DNA from: Planctomycetota bacterium
GTDB lineage: Bacteria > Planctomycetota > MHYJ01 > JACQXL01 > JACQZI01
Assembly: GCA_016207825.1 (NCBI GenBank)
Contig: JACQZI010000027.1
Coordinates: forward strand, 62,001 to 126,000
Length of the DNA stretch: 64,000 bases
Direction: 5' to 3'
The number at the start of each line of letters is the position of its first letter. Within the stretch, counting starts at the first letter, position 1. A program made the translations under genes and the position numbers. Shown piece by piece: positions 51,919 to 60,778 of this stretch. The notes beneath the pieces were generated by a model. The model had not been told where the DNA came from. It made no database searches and saw only the letters and a list, made by a program, of their open reading frames with translations.

Positions 51919-53142
51919 TTACTCGTATCTTAAAGCTTCTATAGGATTAAGCCGGGATGCCCTCCATGCCGGGAAAAAACCGAAGAATATCCCGACTGCT
52001 GCAGAGAAAACAAAAGCCAGGACAGCCGATTGCGCCGAAACCAGGACGGGCCAGCCGTTGGAATTAGCGATGATTTGCGCTGCAGTGCCGCCAAGGATTA
52101 TCCCGAAAATGCCCCCAATTCCGGCCAGGACCATGGCTTCCACCAGGAATTGTAATAAGATATCCTTGCTGCGTGCGCCGACTGCCATGCGCAGCCCGAT
52201 TTCGCGCGTCCGTTCCGTAACCGAGACGAGCATGATATTCATGATGCCGATTCCGCCGACAATCAGTGAAATAGAGGCGATTACCGCCAAAAGGAGTGTC
52301 ATCAGGGTTGAAGTGCTGGTGATAGCCTCGGTTATTTCTGCCGTATCAACGATGCTGAAATCGTCGTCGGTTCCTTCTCCCAGTTTGTGGCGTTGCCGTA
52401 AAATGGATGTAATATCGGCTTTAGCAGGCTCGATTGTTTTTATCGAGGTGGCGCTGACCAGGAGCTGGTTGACGCTGTTAAAAGAACCTCTCTGTAGAAA
52501 GCGGCTGACCGATGACCAGGGGGCGATGATTACATCATCCTGGTCCTGCCCGAAAGCGGCGCTTCCTTTCTTTTCCATCAAGCCTATTATCCTGAAAGGC
52601 ATATTTCTGATGCGGATTGTTTTTCCGACAGGCGATTCCGTATTGAATAATTCCTTGGCGACCGTCGCGCCGACAACGCATACTTTAGAAGCGGCTTTGA
52701 CATCCGAATCGGTAAAAAAGGCGCCTTCTTTTACCTGCCAATTCCTTACTTCCAGATAACTCGGAGAGACGCCGCTCACGCTGACGCCCCAGTTTTTATC
52801 CTGATAAATTGCCTGGCCGCCTGCCCGGACCATGGGAGAGACCGCTTTGACGTAAGGGCATTCATTCATAATCGCATCGGCATCCTGCGCTGTCAGCGTG
52901 GAGCGGGTGCCGGCGCCGAAGTGGAATCCTCCGGAAGAGGCGCTGCCCGGAAATATCATCAGGATGTTATCGCCCATGCTGCTGATTTGTTCTTCTATCA
53001 TCACGGTGGCTCCCTGGCCGACCGCCACCACTGCAATTACCGCGGCAATGCCGATGATGATGCCCAGCATGGTCAGGATAGAGCGGACTTTGTTCCTTAT
53101 CAGCGCCCGCAGGGCGACTTTTAATGTAAGAAATAAGCTCAT
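51919..53142 (-). CDS. MacB-type ABC transporter permease
   Basis: 407 residues. Four membrane helices: one near residue 20-45 (ILTMLGIIIGIAAVIAVVAV) and three at the C-terminus, with a large periplasmic MacB_PCD domain between. VTERTREIGLRMAVGARSKDI is the coupling segment common to MacB/LolC permeases. Last gene of the ECF operon. It pairs with the ATPase just upstream. Confidence 0.9.
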   Translation of the reverse strand: MSLFLTLKVALRALIRNKVRSILTMLGIIIGIAAVIAVVAVGQGATVMIEEQISSMGDNILMIFPGSASSGGFHFGAGTRSTLTAQDADAIMNECPYVKAVSPMVRAGGQAIYQDKNWGVSVSGVSPSYLEVRNWQVKEGAFFTDSDVKAASKVCVVGATVAKELFNTESPVGKTIRIRNMPFRIIGLMEKKGSAAFGQDQDDVIIAPWSSVSRFLQRGSFNSVNQLLVSATSIKTIEPAKADITSILRQRHKLGEGTDDDFSIVDTAEITEAITSTSTLMTLLLAVIASISLIVGGIGIMNIMLVSVTERTREIGLRMAVGARSKDILLQFLVEAMVLAGIGGIFGIILGGTAAQIIANSNGWPVLVSAQSAVLAFVFSAAVGIFFGFFPAWRASRLNPIEALRYE

Positions 53143-53146
53143 ATTG

Positions 53147-53833
53147 TTAATTTGGGACGATTTGCCCGTCCCTTATATGTATCAGCCTTTTAGCGTATTT
53201 GGCAATATCGTGTTCGTGGGTAATAAGAATTATCGTGATGCCTTCCTTGTTAAACTGGTTAAAGACATCCATTATTTCTTCGCTTGATTTGGTATCGAGG
53301 TTTCCTGTCGGCTCGTCAGCCAGGATAATCGGCGGTTGGTTAATCAAGGCGCGGGCGATTGCCACCCTTTGCTGCTGCCCCCCGGAAAGCTGGCTGGGGT
53401 GATGGTATATTCTATCGCTGAGGCCTAAGCGCTTCAGCATATTTATGGCTTTCTCTTTTTTCTGTCGCCCGGAAAGGGCGTCACCATTTTCTCCCAGGCT
53501 GTAAAACAAAGGCAATTCCACATTTTCCAGGGCGGTGGTGCGCGGCAGGAGATTAAAGCTCTGGAAGACAAAGCCGATTTTCTTATTACGTATTTGAGCC
53601 AGGGCGTTGCGGTTTAAGCCGGTCACTTCTTTATCTTCCAGTAAATACTGCCCGTCGGTGGGCTGGTCCAGGAATCCGATAATATTCATAAGTGTGGTTT
53701 TCCCTGAACCGGAAGCGCCCATGACAGCGACGAATTCACCTTTATCAATATTAAGCGAAACGCCCCTTAAAGCGGGGATTTCTATCTCGCCAACCTTGTA
53801 AGTTTTAGTTATACGGTTAAGAGTAATAAGCAT
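53147..53833 (-). CDS. MacB/LolD-type ABC transporter ATPase
   Basis: 228 residues. Walker [10 protein letters not shown], signature [15 protein letters not shown], Walker [13 protein letters not shown]-loop ITHEHD. This is a free-standing ATPase split from the MacB permease. It should drive the tripartite MacA-TolC-like pump with its neighbours. Confidence 0.93.
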   Translation of the reverse strand: MLITLNRITKTYKVGEIEIPALRGVSLNIDKGEFVAVMGASGSGKTTLMNIIGFLDQPTDGQYLLEDKEVTGLNRNALAQIRNKKIGFVFQSFNLLPRTTALENVELPLFYSLGENGDALSGRQKKEKAINMLKRLGLSDRIYHHPSQLSGGQQQRVAIARALINQPPIILADEPTGNLDTKSSEEIMDVFNQFNKEGITIILITHEHDIAKYAKRLIHIRDGQIVPN

Positions 53834-53836
53834 AAT

Positions 53837-55195
53837 TTAACGCCTGCGCCCCGGACTGGGCATAAAAGGGTTGGTTTTTGTCGTTGTTTCCGTCGTGTCT
53901 GTAATTCCGGTGACGATTTCCATCCCGTCAGAGACCTCCCCTTTTATTATTTCCGTGAAAGAGCCGTCTGAAATACCGGTTATTATGGGGATGGATTTTA
54001 GGAGCTTTTTGTCTGTCAGGACCCAGAGCTTGCTTTTTTGCATTCCTGTTTTTGACATGGAACTTCTTCTGCCAGGGCCGTGGTCGCTTGAGAAGCCCGG
54101 CCTTTCGCGCCTCATGGAAGATCTTGTCCTTGAAGAATCCGTTCCAGATATGCTTGAAGGTCCCCGTTCTCCCGGAAGGGCCGGAAATTCAGCTTCAGCG
54201 GTTTTGGAGATTGAATCCGTTTCCGCAACAAGGCTTTCATCCGGAATAAAGCGCAGGGCGGAGTTGGGGACTTTGAATACATCCATGCGGCGTTCTACTT
54301 CAATGGTGAGGTTGGCGGTCATGCCAGGAAATAATTTTTCATCCGGGTTTTCGGCGCTGATAATAACCGTATAGGTTACCACGTTGGAAACCGATGTGGC
54401 GGAAAGCCTTACCTGGGTTACCACACCGAAAAACTCTATGTCCGGGTAAGCGTCTACGGTGAATTTTACCGGCTGCCTTTCTTTTATTTGCCCGATATCG
54501 GATTCGGGAATGTTTGCCTGTATTTGTATTTGTTTTAAATCCGTGGCGATAATGAAAATCATCTGGGCAGACGTGCTACCTACCACCATTTGTCCTTCAT
54601 CCACATTGCGTGATATGACTATCCCGTCCACCGGGGATTTTATCGTTGTATATGCCAGGTCTACTTCCGAAGATTGCAAAGCTGATCTGCTTTGGTCGAC
54701 CGAAGCCAGAGAGACTTTAAGCTGTGCGGAAATGGAATCGTAATTTGCAATCGCCGCGTCTAATTCAGATGTGGAAATCAAATCGCGCTCGGCGAGTTTT
54801 TTGGAGCGGGTAAGTTCGTTTTGCGCCTGCAATAAGCTGGCACGGACGCGTTCCACATCGGCTTCACTGCGGATTAAATTAGCTTTGCTTTGGGCGACCT
54901 TTGTTTCATAAACCGCCGGGTCTATCTGGGCGACGATTTGCCCTTCGGTTACCTTGGAATTATAATCGGCATATAGTTTGAGAATCGGGCCTGTTACCTG
55001 GGTGCCGACCTGGACCTGTTTTAAGGGTTTTACTTCGCCCGTAGCACCGACAGTTTGAATGACGTTCCCTTTTTCAACCGTGGCGGTTCGGAAGCTTGTC
55101 GAGCCGGCGTCTTTTCTGAAGAGTTTCAATCCTGCCCAGCTCAAGAAGGCGATTACAACGATGATAATAAGAAGCTTAAGTTTTTTCATGATCAT
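53837..55195 (-). CDS. MacA-type periplasmic adaptor (HlyD/RND family)
   Basis: 452 residues. One N-terminal membrane helix, barrel-sandwich domain (VGATGEVKPLKQVQVGTQVT, SPVDGIVISRNVDEGQMV), helical hairpin about residues 95-170, and beta-barrel. Residues about 325-385 are an unusual Ser/Arg/Gly-rich insertion (SSISGTDSSRTRSSMRRERP) splitting the last domain. Its start overlaps the stop of the TolC-like gene (ATGA), implying coupled translation. Confidence 0.88.
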   Translation of the reverse strand: MIMKKLKLLIIIVVIAFLSWAGLKLFRKDAGSTSFRTATVEKGNVIQTVGATGEVKPLKQVQVGTQVTGPILKLYADYNSKVTEGQIVAQIDPAVYETKVAQSKANLIRSEADVERVRASLLQAQNELTRSKKLAERDLISTSELDAAIANYDSISAQLKVSLASVDQSRSALQSSEVDLAYTTIKSPVDGIVISRNVDEGQMVVGSTSAQMIFIIATDLKQIQIQANIPESDIGQIKERQPVKFTVDAYPDIEFFGVVTQVRLSATSVSNVVTYTVIISAENPDEKLFPGMTANLTIEVERRMDVFKVPNSALRFIPDESLVAETDSISKTAEAEFPALPGERGPSSISGTDSSRTRSSMRRERPGFSSDHGPGRRSSMSKTGMQKSKLWVLTDKKLLKSIPIITGISDGSFTEIIKGEVSDGMEIVTGITDTTETTTKTNPFMPSPGRRR

Positions 55196-56547
55196 TTTTC
55201 TCCTATGGTGCTTTTGATAAGTGCGATGGCTGTCTGGTAATCGAACTGGGCCTGGATTTTATCTACCTGTGCTTTGGTTAAAGAAACCTGGGCATCGGTT
55301 ACTTCCACGGCGGACGCCTTGCCGATTTTGTAACGTTCGGTAATCAAGTTCAGTGTTTCCGCCGCCTGCTTGACCGTTAAATCCGCCAGGGTCAGGCGTT
55401 CTTGGGCGGATTCCAGTTGTGCTACCGCGCGGGTCAGGTCAAGGTAAATTTTCTGTTCCAAAGAAGCCTTTGCCGCCCTGGTGGATCTCAGATTTGCCAC
55501 AGCCTGGTCGATTTGGCTGGTATTCTGGAATCCATTGAAGAGATTTAAACCCAAAGAGCTGCTTAATGACCAGTTCCAGACCAGGGGGAATTCGCTGCCG
55601 CTCCACCGGTAACTGCCGCTTAAGGAAAGCGAAGGAAATAGATTGGCGATTGCCTTGTCAACCGATGCCGAGGCCGCGCGCTCGCGGGATTGCTGGGCCA
55701 GAAATTCAGGCTGTTGTTCCTTGGCGGTTTTAAGAAGGCTCTCGAAAGAATAATCTTTCATCTCCGCTGGTTTTGATTCCTCAATCGTATATTCCGGGTC
55801 TTCGGCCAGGCCGAGCGTGTTATTAAGAACCGCCCGAGCTGTGCGCAAGTCATTGCGGCTGTTGACCAGGCTGATGCGCGCGTTGCTTAAATCCACTTCT
55901 GCCTTGGTGATATCGTATTTAATCTTTCCGCCGACCTCTACCTGGATTTTAGTTTGTTCCAGGTGTATTTCATACTGTTTTACGGTTTCCTCGGCCACTT
56001 TAAGCAATGCCTGTTGTTTTGATAAATCGTAATACGCCTGCTTGACGTTATAGGCAAGAGAATTTTCCGCTGCTTTCAATGATGATTCCGCGGTAAGCTT
56101 GTTTTCATAAGCCTGGCGGATATTGGCGGGTGTTTCGCCGAAATCATAAATCAACTGGCTCAAAGAAACGCCGGTTGAATAAGAAGAGTCCCCTAATGTA
56201 TTATCAGCCGTCTTGGTTGATGTGTTTGAAGTGGATTTAGAAACGCTGGCGTTTGCGCTGACCGTGGGAAGGTATCCGGCAATCGCGTCACCGTATTGTT
56301 TTTCCGAACTTATAAGGGATTGCCTTGACTGGACCATGGAAGGATGGTATTGCAGGGCGATTTCCAGCGATTTATCCAAAGTCAATACGGAATCCTTGGT
56401 TAATCCTATTTCCGAAGCCGTAACGGTCCGTTCTCCCGCAGGTATATTATCCGTATCCTGCGCCTTGCGCGCCTCGCGGACGGATGAGCACCCTGTTACC
56501 AGCCAAGCAGCCGCCAATACAAAAATTAAAAGTTGTCTAAGGCTCAT
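55192..56547 (-). CDS. TolC-type outer membrane efflux protein
   Basis: 451 residues from the ATG at 56547, giving a lipoprotein signal ending AAAWLVTGC. Two OEP repeats: ALQYHPSMVQSRQSL and KQAYYDLSKQQALLKVAEET in the first half, then EQQPEFLAQQSRERAASASV and AVEVTDAQVSLTKAQVD in the second. It forms the outer-membrane exit duct for the MacAB-type pump. A frame-open extension to 56577 lacks a better start. Confidence 0.88.
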   Translation of the reverse strand: MSLRQLLIFVLAAAWLVTGCSSVREARKAQDTDNIPAGERTVTASEIGLTKDSVLTLDKSLEIALQYHPSMVQSRQSLISSEKQYGDAIAGYLPTVSANASVSKSTSNTSTKTADNTLGDSSYSTGVSLSQLIYDFGETPANIRQAYENKLTAESSLKAAENSLAYNVKQAYYDLSKQQALLKVAEETVKQYEIHLEQTKIQVEVGGKIKYDITKAEVDLSNARISLVNSRNDLRTARAVLNNTLGLAEDPEYTIEESKPAEMKDYSFESLLKTAKEQQPEFLAQQSRERAASASVDKAIANLFPSLSLSGSYRWSGSEFPLVWNWSLSSSLGLNLFNGFQNTSQIDQAVANLRSTRAAKASLEQKIYLDLTRAVAQLESAQERLTLADLTVKQAAETLNLITERYKIGKASAVEVTDAQVSLTKAQVDKIQAQFDYQTAIALIKSTIGEK

Positions 56548-56576
56548 AATTTTTTTCTCTCTCTTTCTAATAAGCA

Positions 56577-56999
56577 CTATTTTTTATCTTCTTTCGGGTT
56601 GTCGAATGATTTCCTGCGCCTTTCGGCCATTTCTTTGTCGAATTTTACAATCTGCTCGTTATTAAGAACGGCGCGTATTTCCGAATCCATTCCGTCAAAA
56701 GTAGTGCGCATGGCATTTGATAATGCGGTAAATCTTTCTTTGACGATGGTGTATATCTGTTTTGCCTGTTCCTCGGTCAAATCGTAATTTCTACGCATAT
56801 GCGAAACGACTGCATTTGTCCGCTCTTCTAAATTCCCGTGTCCCGGCCTGTGATGGAAGAGAATCGTTTGGGCTAAAATGCCCCCGATAAAGATTCCGCA
56901 AACCAAAAAGCTAAGGCACAGGATAATCAAGCGCCACTTCTTGCGGTGCGGTGCAGGAGGCGGCAATGGGCTTTTTTCTGCTAACAAGTCCGTATTCAT
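56577..56999 (-). CDS. Spy/CpxP-like periplasmic stress protein, membrane-anchored
   Basis: 140 residues from the ATG at 56999 (AAGGAAC upstream). A Pro-rich basic N-terminus, one membrane helix (LIILCLSFLVCGIFIGGILA), then a helical domain with RRNYDLTEEQAKQIYTIVKE and VLNNEQIVKFDKEM, the pattern of heavy-metal sensor/LTxxQ proteins. Likely senses or buffers envelope stress and modulates the ECF system. Overlaps the preceding gene by 4 bases. Confidence 0.75.
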   Translation of the reverse strand: MNTDLLAEKSPLPPPAPHRKKWRLIILCLSFLVCGIFIGGILAQTILFHHRPGHGNLEERTNAVVSHMRRNYDLTEEQAKQIYTIVKERFTALSNAMRTTFDGMDSEIRAVLNNEQIVKFDKEMAERRRKSFDNPKEDKK

Positions 57000-57244
57000 A
57001 ATAGCACGTTCCTTATTGATTCGAAAAACGCGGTTAAGGGATCCTGCGGGACGAGGCATATCTGCCAAAACAGGATGAAAGAACTGACCGTTGCCAGGCT
57101 GCTTGTAATAAGGAGCCAGGAACTGACAACAGGCTCTTCCTTCGCCAGGATGCTTTGGATGACCGATTGGGTTACATCCAAAGAAGGGGTTTGTTCTTCC
57201 CTGGCGCTTTCGGCTAATTTTTCAATGATATCAAATTCTTTCAT
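56996..57244 (-). CDS. Small membrane protein, candidate anti-sigma factor
   Basis: 82 residues. The N-terminal 40 are charged and helical (EFDIIEKLAESAREEQ), followed by one or two membrane helices (SWLLITSSLATVSSFILFW). It is encoded between the ECF sigma factor and the CpxP-like protein with 4-base overlaps on both sides, the position where an anti-sigma factor is expected. No zinc-binding ZAS motif is seen, so the role is inferred from position. Confidence 0.6.
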   Translation of the reverse strand: MKEFDIIEKLAESAREEQTPSLDVTQSVIQSILAKEEPVVSSWLLITSSLATVSSFILFWQICLVPQDPLTAFFESIRNVLL

Positions 57245-57888
57245 ATAGACATCTTTTCGGTAATAAGTTTTTTAAGCTTTCCGCGCGCCCGATGCAGCCG
57301 GACTTTTGTCATAATAAGGCTCCATCCGGTAAGTTCTGCAACCTCTTTAACGGAACATTCTTCGAAATAAGTAAGCGTCAGCGCCAGTCTATCCTTGGGA
57401 GGAAGGGTATCCAGCATGGAATGAATAATTTCCGCGGCGCGGTCAGGCTTTATTTTATCTTTACTTATTATAATTTCATCAAGCCCTTCCAGAGACCGTT
57501 GGTCTTTCAAAGTCCTGGCCGTCTTTTTCCAGTAGCGGTAGCCTGTCCTTACGGCGATTTTCATGAGCCAGGGGAGGAAAGGTGAACCTTGCTTAAAACT
57601 TCTTAAAGAGCCGTATGCTTCCACAAAGACATCCTGGACGAGTTCTTCAAGGCGTGTCCGGTCGCGCGTAAAACGCCACATCTTTGCCGTGACCTGGTTC
57701 TGATAGCGTTTGATTAATTCCGTAAAAGCATCACGGTTTCCGTTAAGAATCTCGGTTATATCCCGGCTATCGACTTGCTCAGGCGGGTTATCCAGGGCAT
57801 AATCAACGTCCGTGGCGTTTTGCAAGAAGAGCGCCAGCCTGCTGGTGATAAATACAGGCTTAGGTAGTTTTAATTCTGCAGTCAGCAT
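57241..57888 (-). CDS. ECF-type RNA polymerase sigma factor
   Basis: 215 residues. Region 2 (FTELIKRYQNQVTAKMWRFT, LEELVQDVFVEAYGSL) and region 4 (LDTLPPKDRLALTLTYFEE, SVKEVAELTGWSLIMTKVRLHRARGKLKK) are complete. A leader of about 45 residues precedes region 2. Heads a seven-gene operon (sigma, small membrane protein, CpxP-like, TolC-like, MacA-like, ATPase, permease), nearly all with overlapping ends. Its promoter matches the divergent one facing 58181, so it probably activates itself. Confidence 0.92.
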   Translation of the reverse strand: MLTAELKLPKPVFITSRLALFLQNATDVDYALDNPPEQVDSRDITEILNGNRDAFTELIKRYQNQVTAKMWRFTRDRTRLEELVQDVFVEAYGSLRSFKQGSPFLPWLMKIAVRTGYRYWKKTARTLKDQRSLEGLDEIIISKDKIKPDRAAEIIHSMLDTLPPKDRLALTLTYFEECSVKEVAELTGWSLIMTKVRLHRARGKLKKLITEKMSI

Positions 57889-58029
57889 AATTCGTCCTTC
57901 TTTATAGTATATTGGTAAGATATTTTTAAAAGGTTACATGAAAATATTATTTTAGTGCATTTTGTGGTGCGGCCTGTCTTTGGAGTCGTTCACCGCCGAT
58001 TAACCTTTTCATCAGCCTGCCAATCTTAT

Positions 58030-58057
58030 AATAACCCCGGACGATACAAAAAGTTCC
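58030..58057 (-). promoter_or_regulatory. ECF-type promoter for the sigma/efflux operon
   Basis: On the minus strand GGAACTT (58057-58051), 15-base spacer, GTTATT (58035-58030). It resembles the RpoE-type consensus GGAACTT-N15/16-GTCTAA. It is an exact match in both boxes and spacing to the divergent promoter at 58076-58103. Confidence 0.7.
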
Positions 58058-58083
58058 GGTAAAACAATAAAGACCGGAACTTT
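58050..58083. repeat. Perfect 11-bp inverted repeat joining two divergent promoters
   Basis: AAAGTTCCGGT (58050-58060) and ACCGGAACTTT (58073-58083) are exact complements. Each arm contains one outward-facing GGAACTT -35 box. Confidence 0.85.
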
Positions 58084-58103
58084 CACGCCATTAAAGTGTT
58101 ATT
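58076..58103 (+). promoter_or_regulatory. ECF-type promoter for the 58181 gene
   Basis: GGAACTT (58076-58082), 15-base spacer, GTTATT (58098-58103). The transcript would have a leader of about 70 bases to the ATG at 58181. Confidence 0.7.
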
Positions 58104-58180
58104 AATAAAGTATAGCCTACATAATTTATTGCATGATTTCCAGATAAAAAGATAATATAACGTCAGGAGGAGTGAAAGAT

Positions 58181-59041
58181 ATGAAAAACATATTGACTTA
58201 TGCAAATTCAGCGGTGCTGGTGGTCTTGGTTGTTGGCCTGGCATGGGGGGTTATGGAGTTTTATGACTATAAAGAAGAAATAGATGCGCTCAAGCAGTCC
58301 TTGAATAAAGCGGCGCCTGTTGTTCCGGGCGGTTCCGAAGGCGCGGCTTCCGAGCTGGAGGCGCGGCTTTCTTTGCTGGAAGATTTCGTGGATAGGCTGA
58401 CCGAGCAATCCGTCAGGGATAATACGGATGATAAAGAGAAAATACAGGCCTTGCAGAACCAGATGGCGGACGACCTTTTCGGCACCATCGGGAATAATTT
58501 TAACAGGGAAGACGGCTCTGCCCCGGCCACCATAGATGATGTGAAAAAGATTGTCCAGGAAGAGCTCCAGAAAAGCCGTTCCCAGCGCAATAATTTCAGG
58601 CCTCCGGAAAGGAAGACCGTTACCATCGATGAGCTTGCCGAGGAACTGAAACTTACTTACGACCAGAAAATAAAGCTCCAGCAGGTGCTGTTTGCACAGG
58701 AGCAGAAATTGGTGGAAGCCGCCTTCGGGATTAAAGACCAGGTGCAGATGCAGGCTTTCAAGACAAAGTTAATCTTGAGCGCGAATGATGAGAATATCAA
58801 AAAAGAGCTTACCCAGCAGGTCAGGGATAACCGCCGCAGTATTTTCCCCGTATTCGGCGGGACTATTACGCAGATCAGGGAAGTTGTCGGCAATGAAAAG
58901 CTTCCCGAATATTTCAATTACGAGGTGGATACCAAAAGTGAATTTGCCCCGGCCCTGAAAATCATCCAGGATTCTTTCGGCAGTAACTTCGGCCCGCAAA
59001 GGAACCGGGGAGGCCAGAGCCAGCCTAATCCGCAAAGATAA
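58181..59041 (+). CDS. Membrane-anchored coiled-coil protein of the ECF regulon
   Basis: 286 residues from the ATG at 58181, 10 bases after AGGAGG. One N-terminal membrane helix (SAVLVVLVVGLAWGVMEF), coiled coil (residues 28-100), then a helical domain with ELAEELKLTYDQKIKLQQVL and QVRDNRRSIFPVFGGTITQI resembling Spy/LTxxQ-type helices; the tail is Gln/Asn-rich. Function unknown. The shared promoter ties it to the ECF sigma factor, as a stress-response or sensor protein. Confidence 0.65.
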   Translation: MKNILTYANSAVLVVLVVGLAWGVMEFYDYKEEIDALKQSLNKAAPVVPGGSEGAASELEARLSLLEDFVDRLTEQSVRDNTDDKEKIQALQNQMADDLFGTIGNNFNREDGSAPATIDDVKKIVQEELQKSRSQRNNFRPPERKTVTIDELAEELKLTYDQKIKLQQVLFAQEQKLVEAAFGIKDQVQMQAFKTKLILSANDENIKKELTQQVRDNRRSIFPVFGGTITQIREVVGNEKLPEYFNYEVDTKSEFAPALKIIQDSFGSNFGPQRNRGGQSQPNPQR

Positions 59042-59084
59042 GATTGATTGTTCATTTCGGCGGGTTGTTTGTCCGGAAAAATTC

Positions 59085-59399
59085 TTATTGTTTCTCCCGG
59101 AAAGAGTAGCCGCATTTGGTTCCGGGAAATACGATATTACGGTCTTTGATGTCTCTTTTATCTATCGGGAAATAGCGGCACACTTTGGAGCGGGAATCAT
59201 AAAGCTTGCATGCAGCCGCTTGGGTATGGTTGGTTAAAAAAGGGCATTCAAAATTTATCTTGCAGCAGGCGCCGCAGCGCTGGCATTCGCCTTCCCTTTG
59301 CGAAAGCATTTCTTGGGTCCGGCGGGGCGTCAGGTAAATTATGCACATCCGCCTGATTTTTCCCCACATAAGGACCGTATGGTTTATAATCTGTTTCAT
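59085..59399 (-). CDS. YkgJ-type CxxCxxCC metal-cluster protein
   Basis: 104 residues. CQRCGACCKINFECPFL, then ACKLYDSRSKVCRYFPI and TKCGY match the YkgJ family, thought to bind zinc or an iron-sulfur cluster through eight cysteines. Role unknown. It may start at an internal Met. It is convergent with the 58181 gene and close behind it. Confidence 0.75.
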   Translation of the reverse strand: MKQIINHTVLMWGKIRRMCIIYLTPRRTQEMLSQREGECQRCGACCKINFECPFLTNHTQAAACKLYDSRSKVCRYFPIDKRDIKDRNIVFPGTKCGYSFREKQ

Positions 59400-59523
59400 C
59401 TTTCGCTTAAATAAACGGCAATCGTTTATTACACTTTAGCTAAAAAAGGCGATTTAGTCAAGAAAGATATTAATTTAATCGGTTGTTTCGCATTAAATGA
59501 AAATAAAAATTTAGTAGGTTTTC

Positions 59524-59553
59524 TTGACCTTTTTGATTACATGCTTTTATAAT
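59524..59553 (+). promoter_or_regulatory. Sigma-70-type promoter for the dehydratase-type gene
   Basis: TTGACC (59524-59529), 18-base spacer, TATAAT (59548-59553), about 50 bases before the start at 59605. Confidence 0.6.
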
Positions 59554-59604
59554 AGGGCTCACTGCATAGATAATATACATTAGAGAAAATAAGGAGAAAT
59601 CGTG

Positions 59605-60765
59605 ATGAGTAATGTAATTGCGACTAAAAGCGTTCCGGGAATGGAAATGTTTAAGGAATGGTATGAGGCGCGCCATGAATACGCCAAGGAATGGAAGAAG
59701 AACCATCCCAAGGGAAAAGTGATGGGTTATTTCTGCACCTACGTTCCTGAGGAAATTCTTTATGCGGCTGATGTCCTGCCTGTCAGGATTTTAGGCTCGC
59801 ATGAACCGCAGGATGTGACCGAGCCGCATATCTTCGCGATGTATTGCCCTTTCTGCCGGGATTGCCTGGCCCAGGGTTTGAAGAATCGTTACGATTACCT
59901 TGACGGCATCATGATTGCCCAATCGTGCCTCCATATCCGGCAGGCGTTTACCTCGTGGCAGTTGCATATCCCGGTGCCTTACAGTTATTATCTCCCGATG
60001 CCGAATAATCTCCAGACTCCTCACGCGACTCCTTATCTTGCCGGTGAACTGGCCGCATTCAAGAAATCCGTGGAAGAATGGACCGGCAAGAAACTTACGG
60101 ACAAGGATTTGGACAAAGGCATCGAGATAATGAACAGGAACAGGAAATTGCTTAAGCAGATTTATGAGACCAGGAAATTAGAAAATTCTCCGGTTACCGG
60201 TTTGGATGCGATGTATCTGGCGGTTTCCGCGCAGATGGTTGATAAAAACGAGCATTCCCGCGCGATGGAAACGGCATTAAAGAAATTAGCATCTGCCAAA
60301 ACCGAACGCCCGACCGGGACACGGCTGATGATTCTGGGAAGCGAAGATGACGACACGGAATTCGTCAATATGGCTGAATCCTGCGGGGCAACCTTTGTGA
60401 TAGACGACCACTGCACCGGCTCGCGGTATTTCTGGAACGAAGTCACTCCCGGCAGCGACCGTTTGGCGGCAATCGCCAAGCGCTATGTGGAACGTCCGGC
60501 ATGCCCAAGCAAGGACTGGCCCCAGCGGACCCGCCTGGCGCATATAATGAAACTGGCAAAAGACTATAGGGTGCAGGGGGTGATTGTGATACAGCAGAAA
60601 TTCTGCGACCCGCACGAGCTGGATATCCCGGCGATACAAAAGATGTTTAAGCAAAGCAATATCCCCACGCTATTCCTGGAATTCGACGTAAGCGTTCCGG
60701 TGGGCCAGTTCAAGACGCGCGTAGAGGCATTCCTGGAAATGATTCAGCAGGAAGATTTATTCTAA
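59605..60765 (+). CDS. 2-hydroxyacyl-CoA dehydratase family protein (HgdB/BcrC-like)
   Basis: 386 residues from ATG 59605 (AAGGAGAAAT upstream). PVRILGSHEP, MYCPFCRDCLAQGLKNRY, QSCLHIRQAF, and DDHCTGSRYFWNEV fit one subunit of 2-hydroxyacyl-CoA dehydratases or class I benzoyl-CoA reductases, which hold a [4Fe-4S] cluster through three Cys. Such enzymes need a second subunit and an ATP-dependent activator, neither of which is in the window. The substrate is unknown. Confidence 0.85.
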   Translation: MSNVIATKSVPGMEMFKEWYEARHEYAKEWKKNHPKGKVMGYFCTYVPEEILYAADVLPVRILGSHEPQDVTEPHIFAMYCPFCRDCLAQGLKNRYDYLDGIMIAQSCLHIRQAFTSWQLHIPVPYSYYLPMPNNLQTPHATPYLAGELAAFKKSVEEWTGKKLTDKDLDKGIEIMNRNRKLLKQIYETRKLENSPVTGLDAMYLAVSAQMVDKNEHSRAMETALKKLASAKTERPTGTRLMILGSEDDDTEFVNMAESCGATFVIDDHCTGSRYFWNEVTPGSDRLAAIAKRYVERPACPSKDWPQRTRLAHIMKLAKDYRVQGVIVIQQKFCDPHELDIPAIQKMFKQSNIPTLFLEFDVSVPVGQFKTRVEAFLEMIQQEDLF

Positions 60766-60778
60766 TAAAGCGGGAGTT

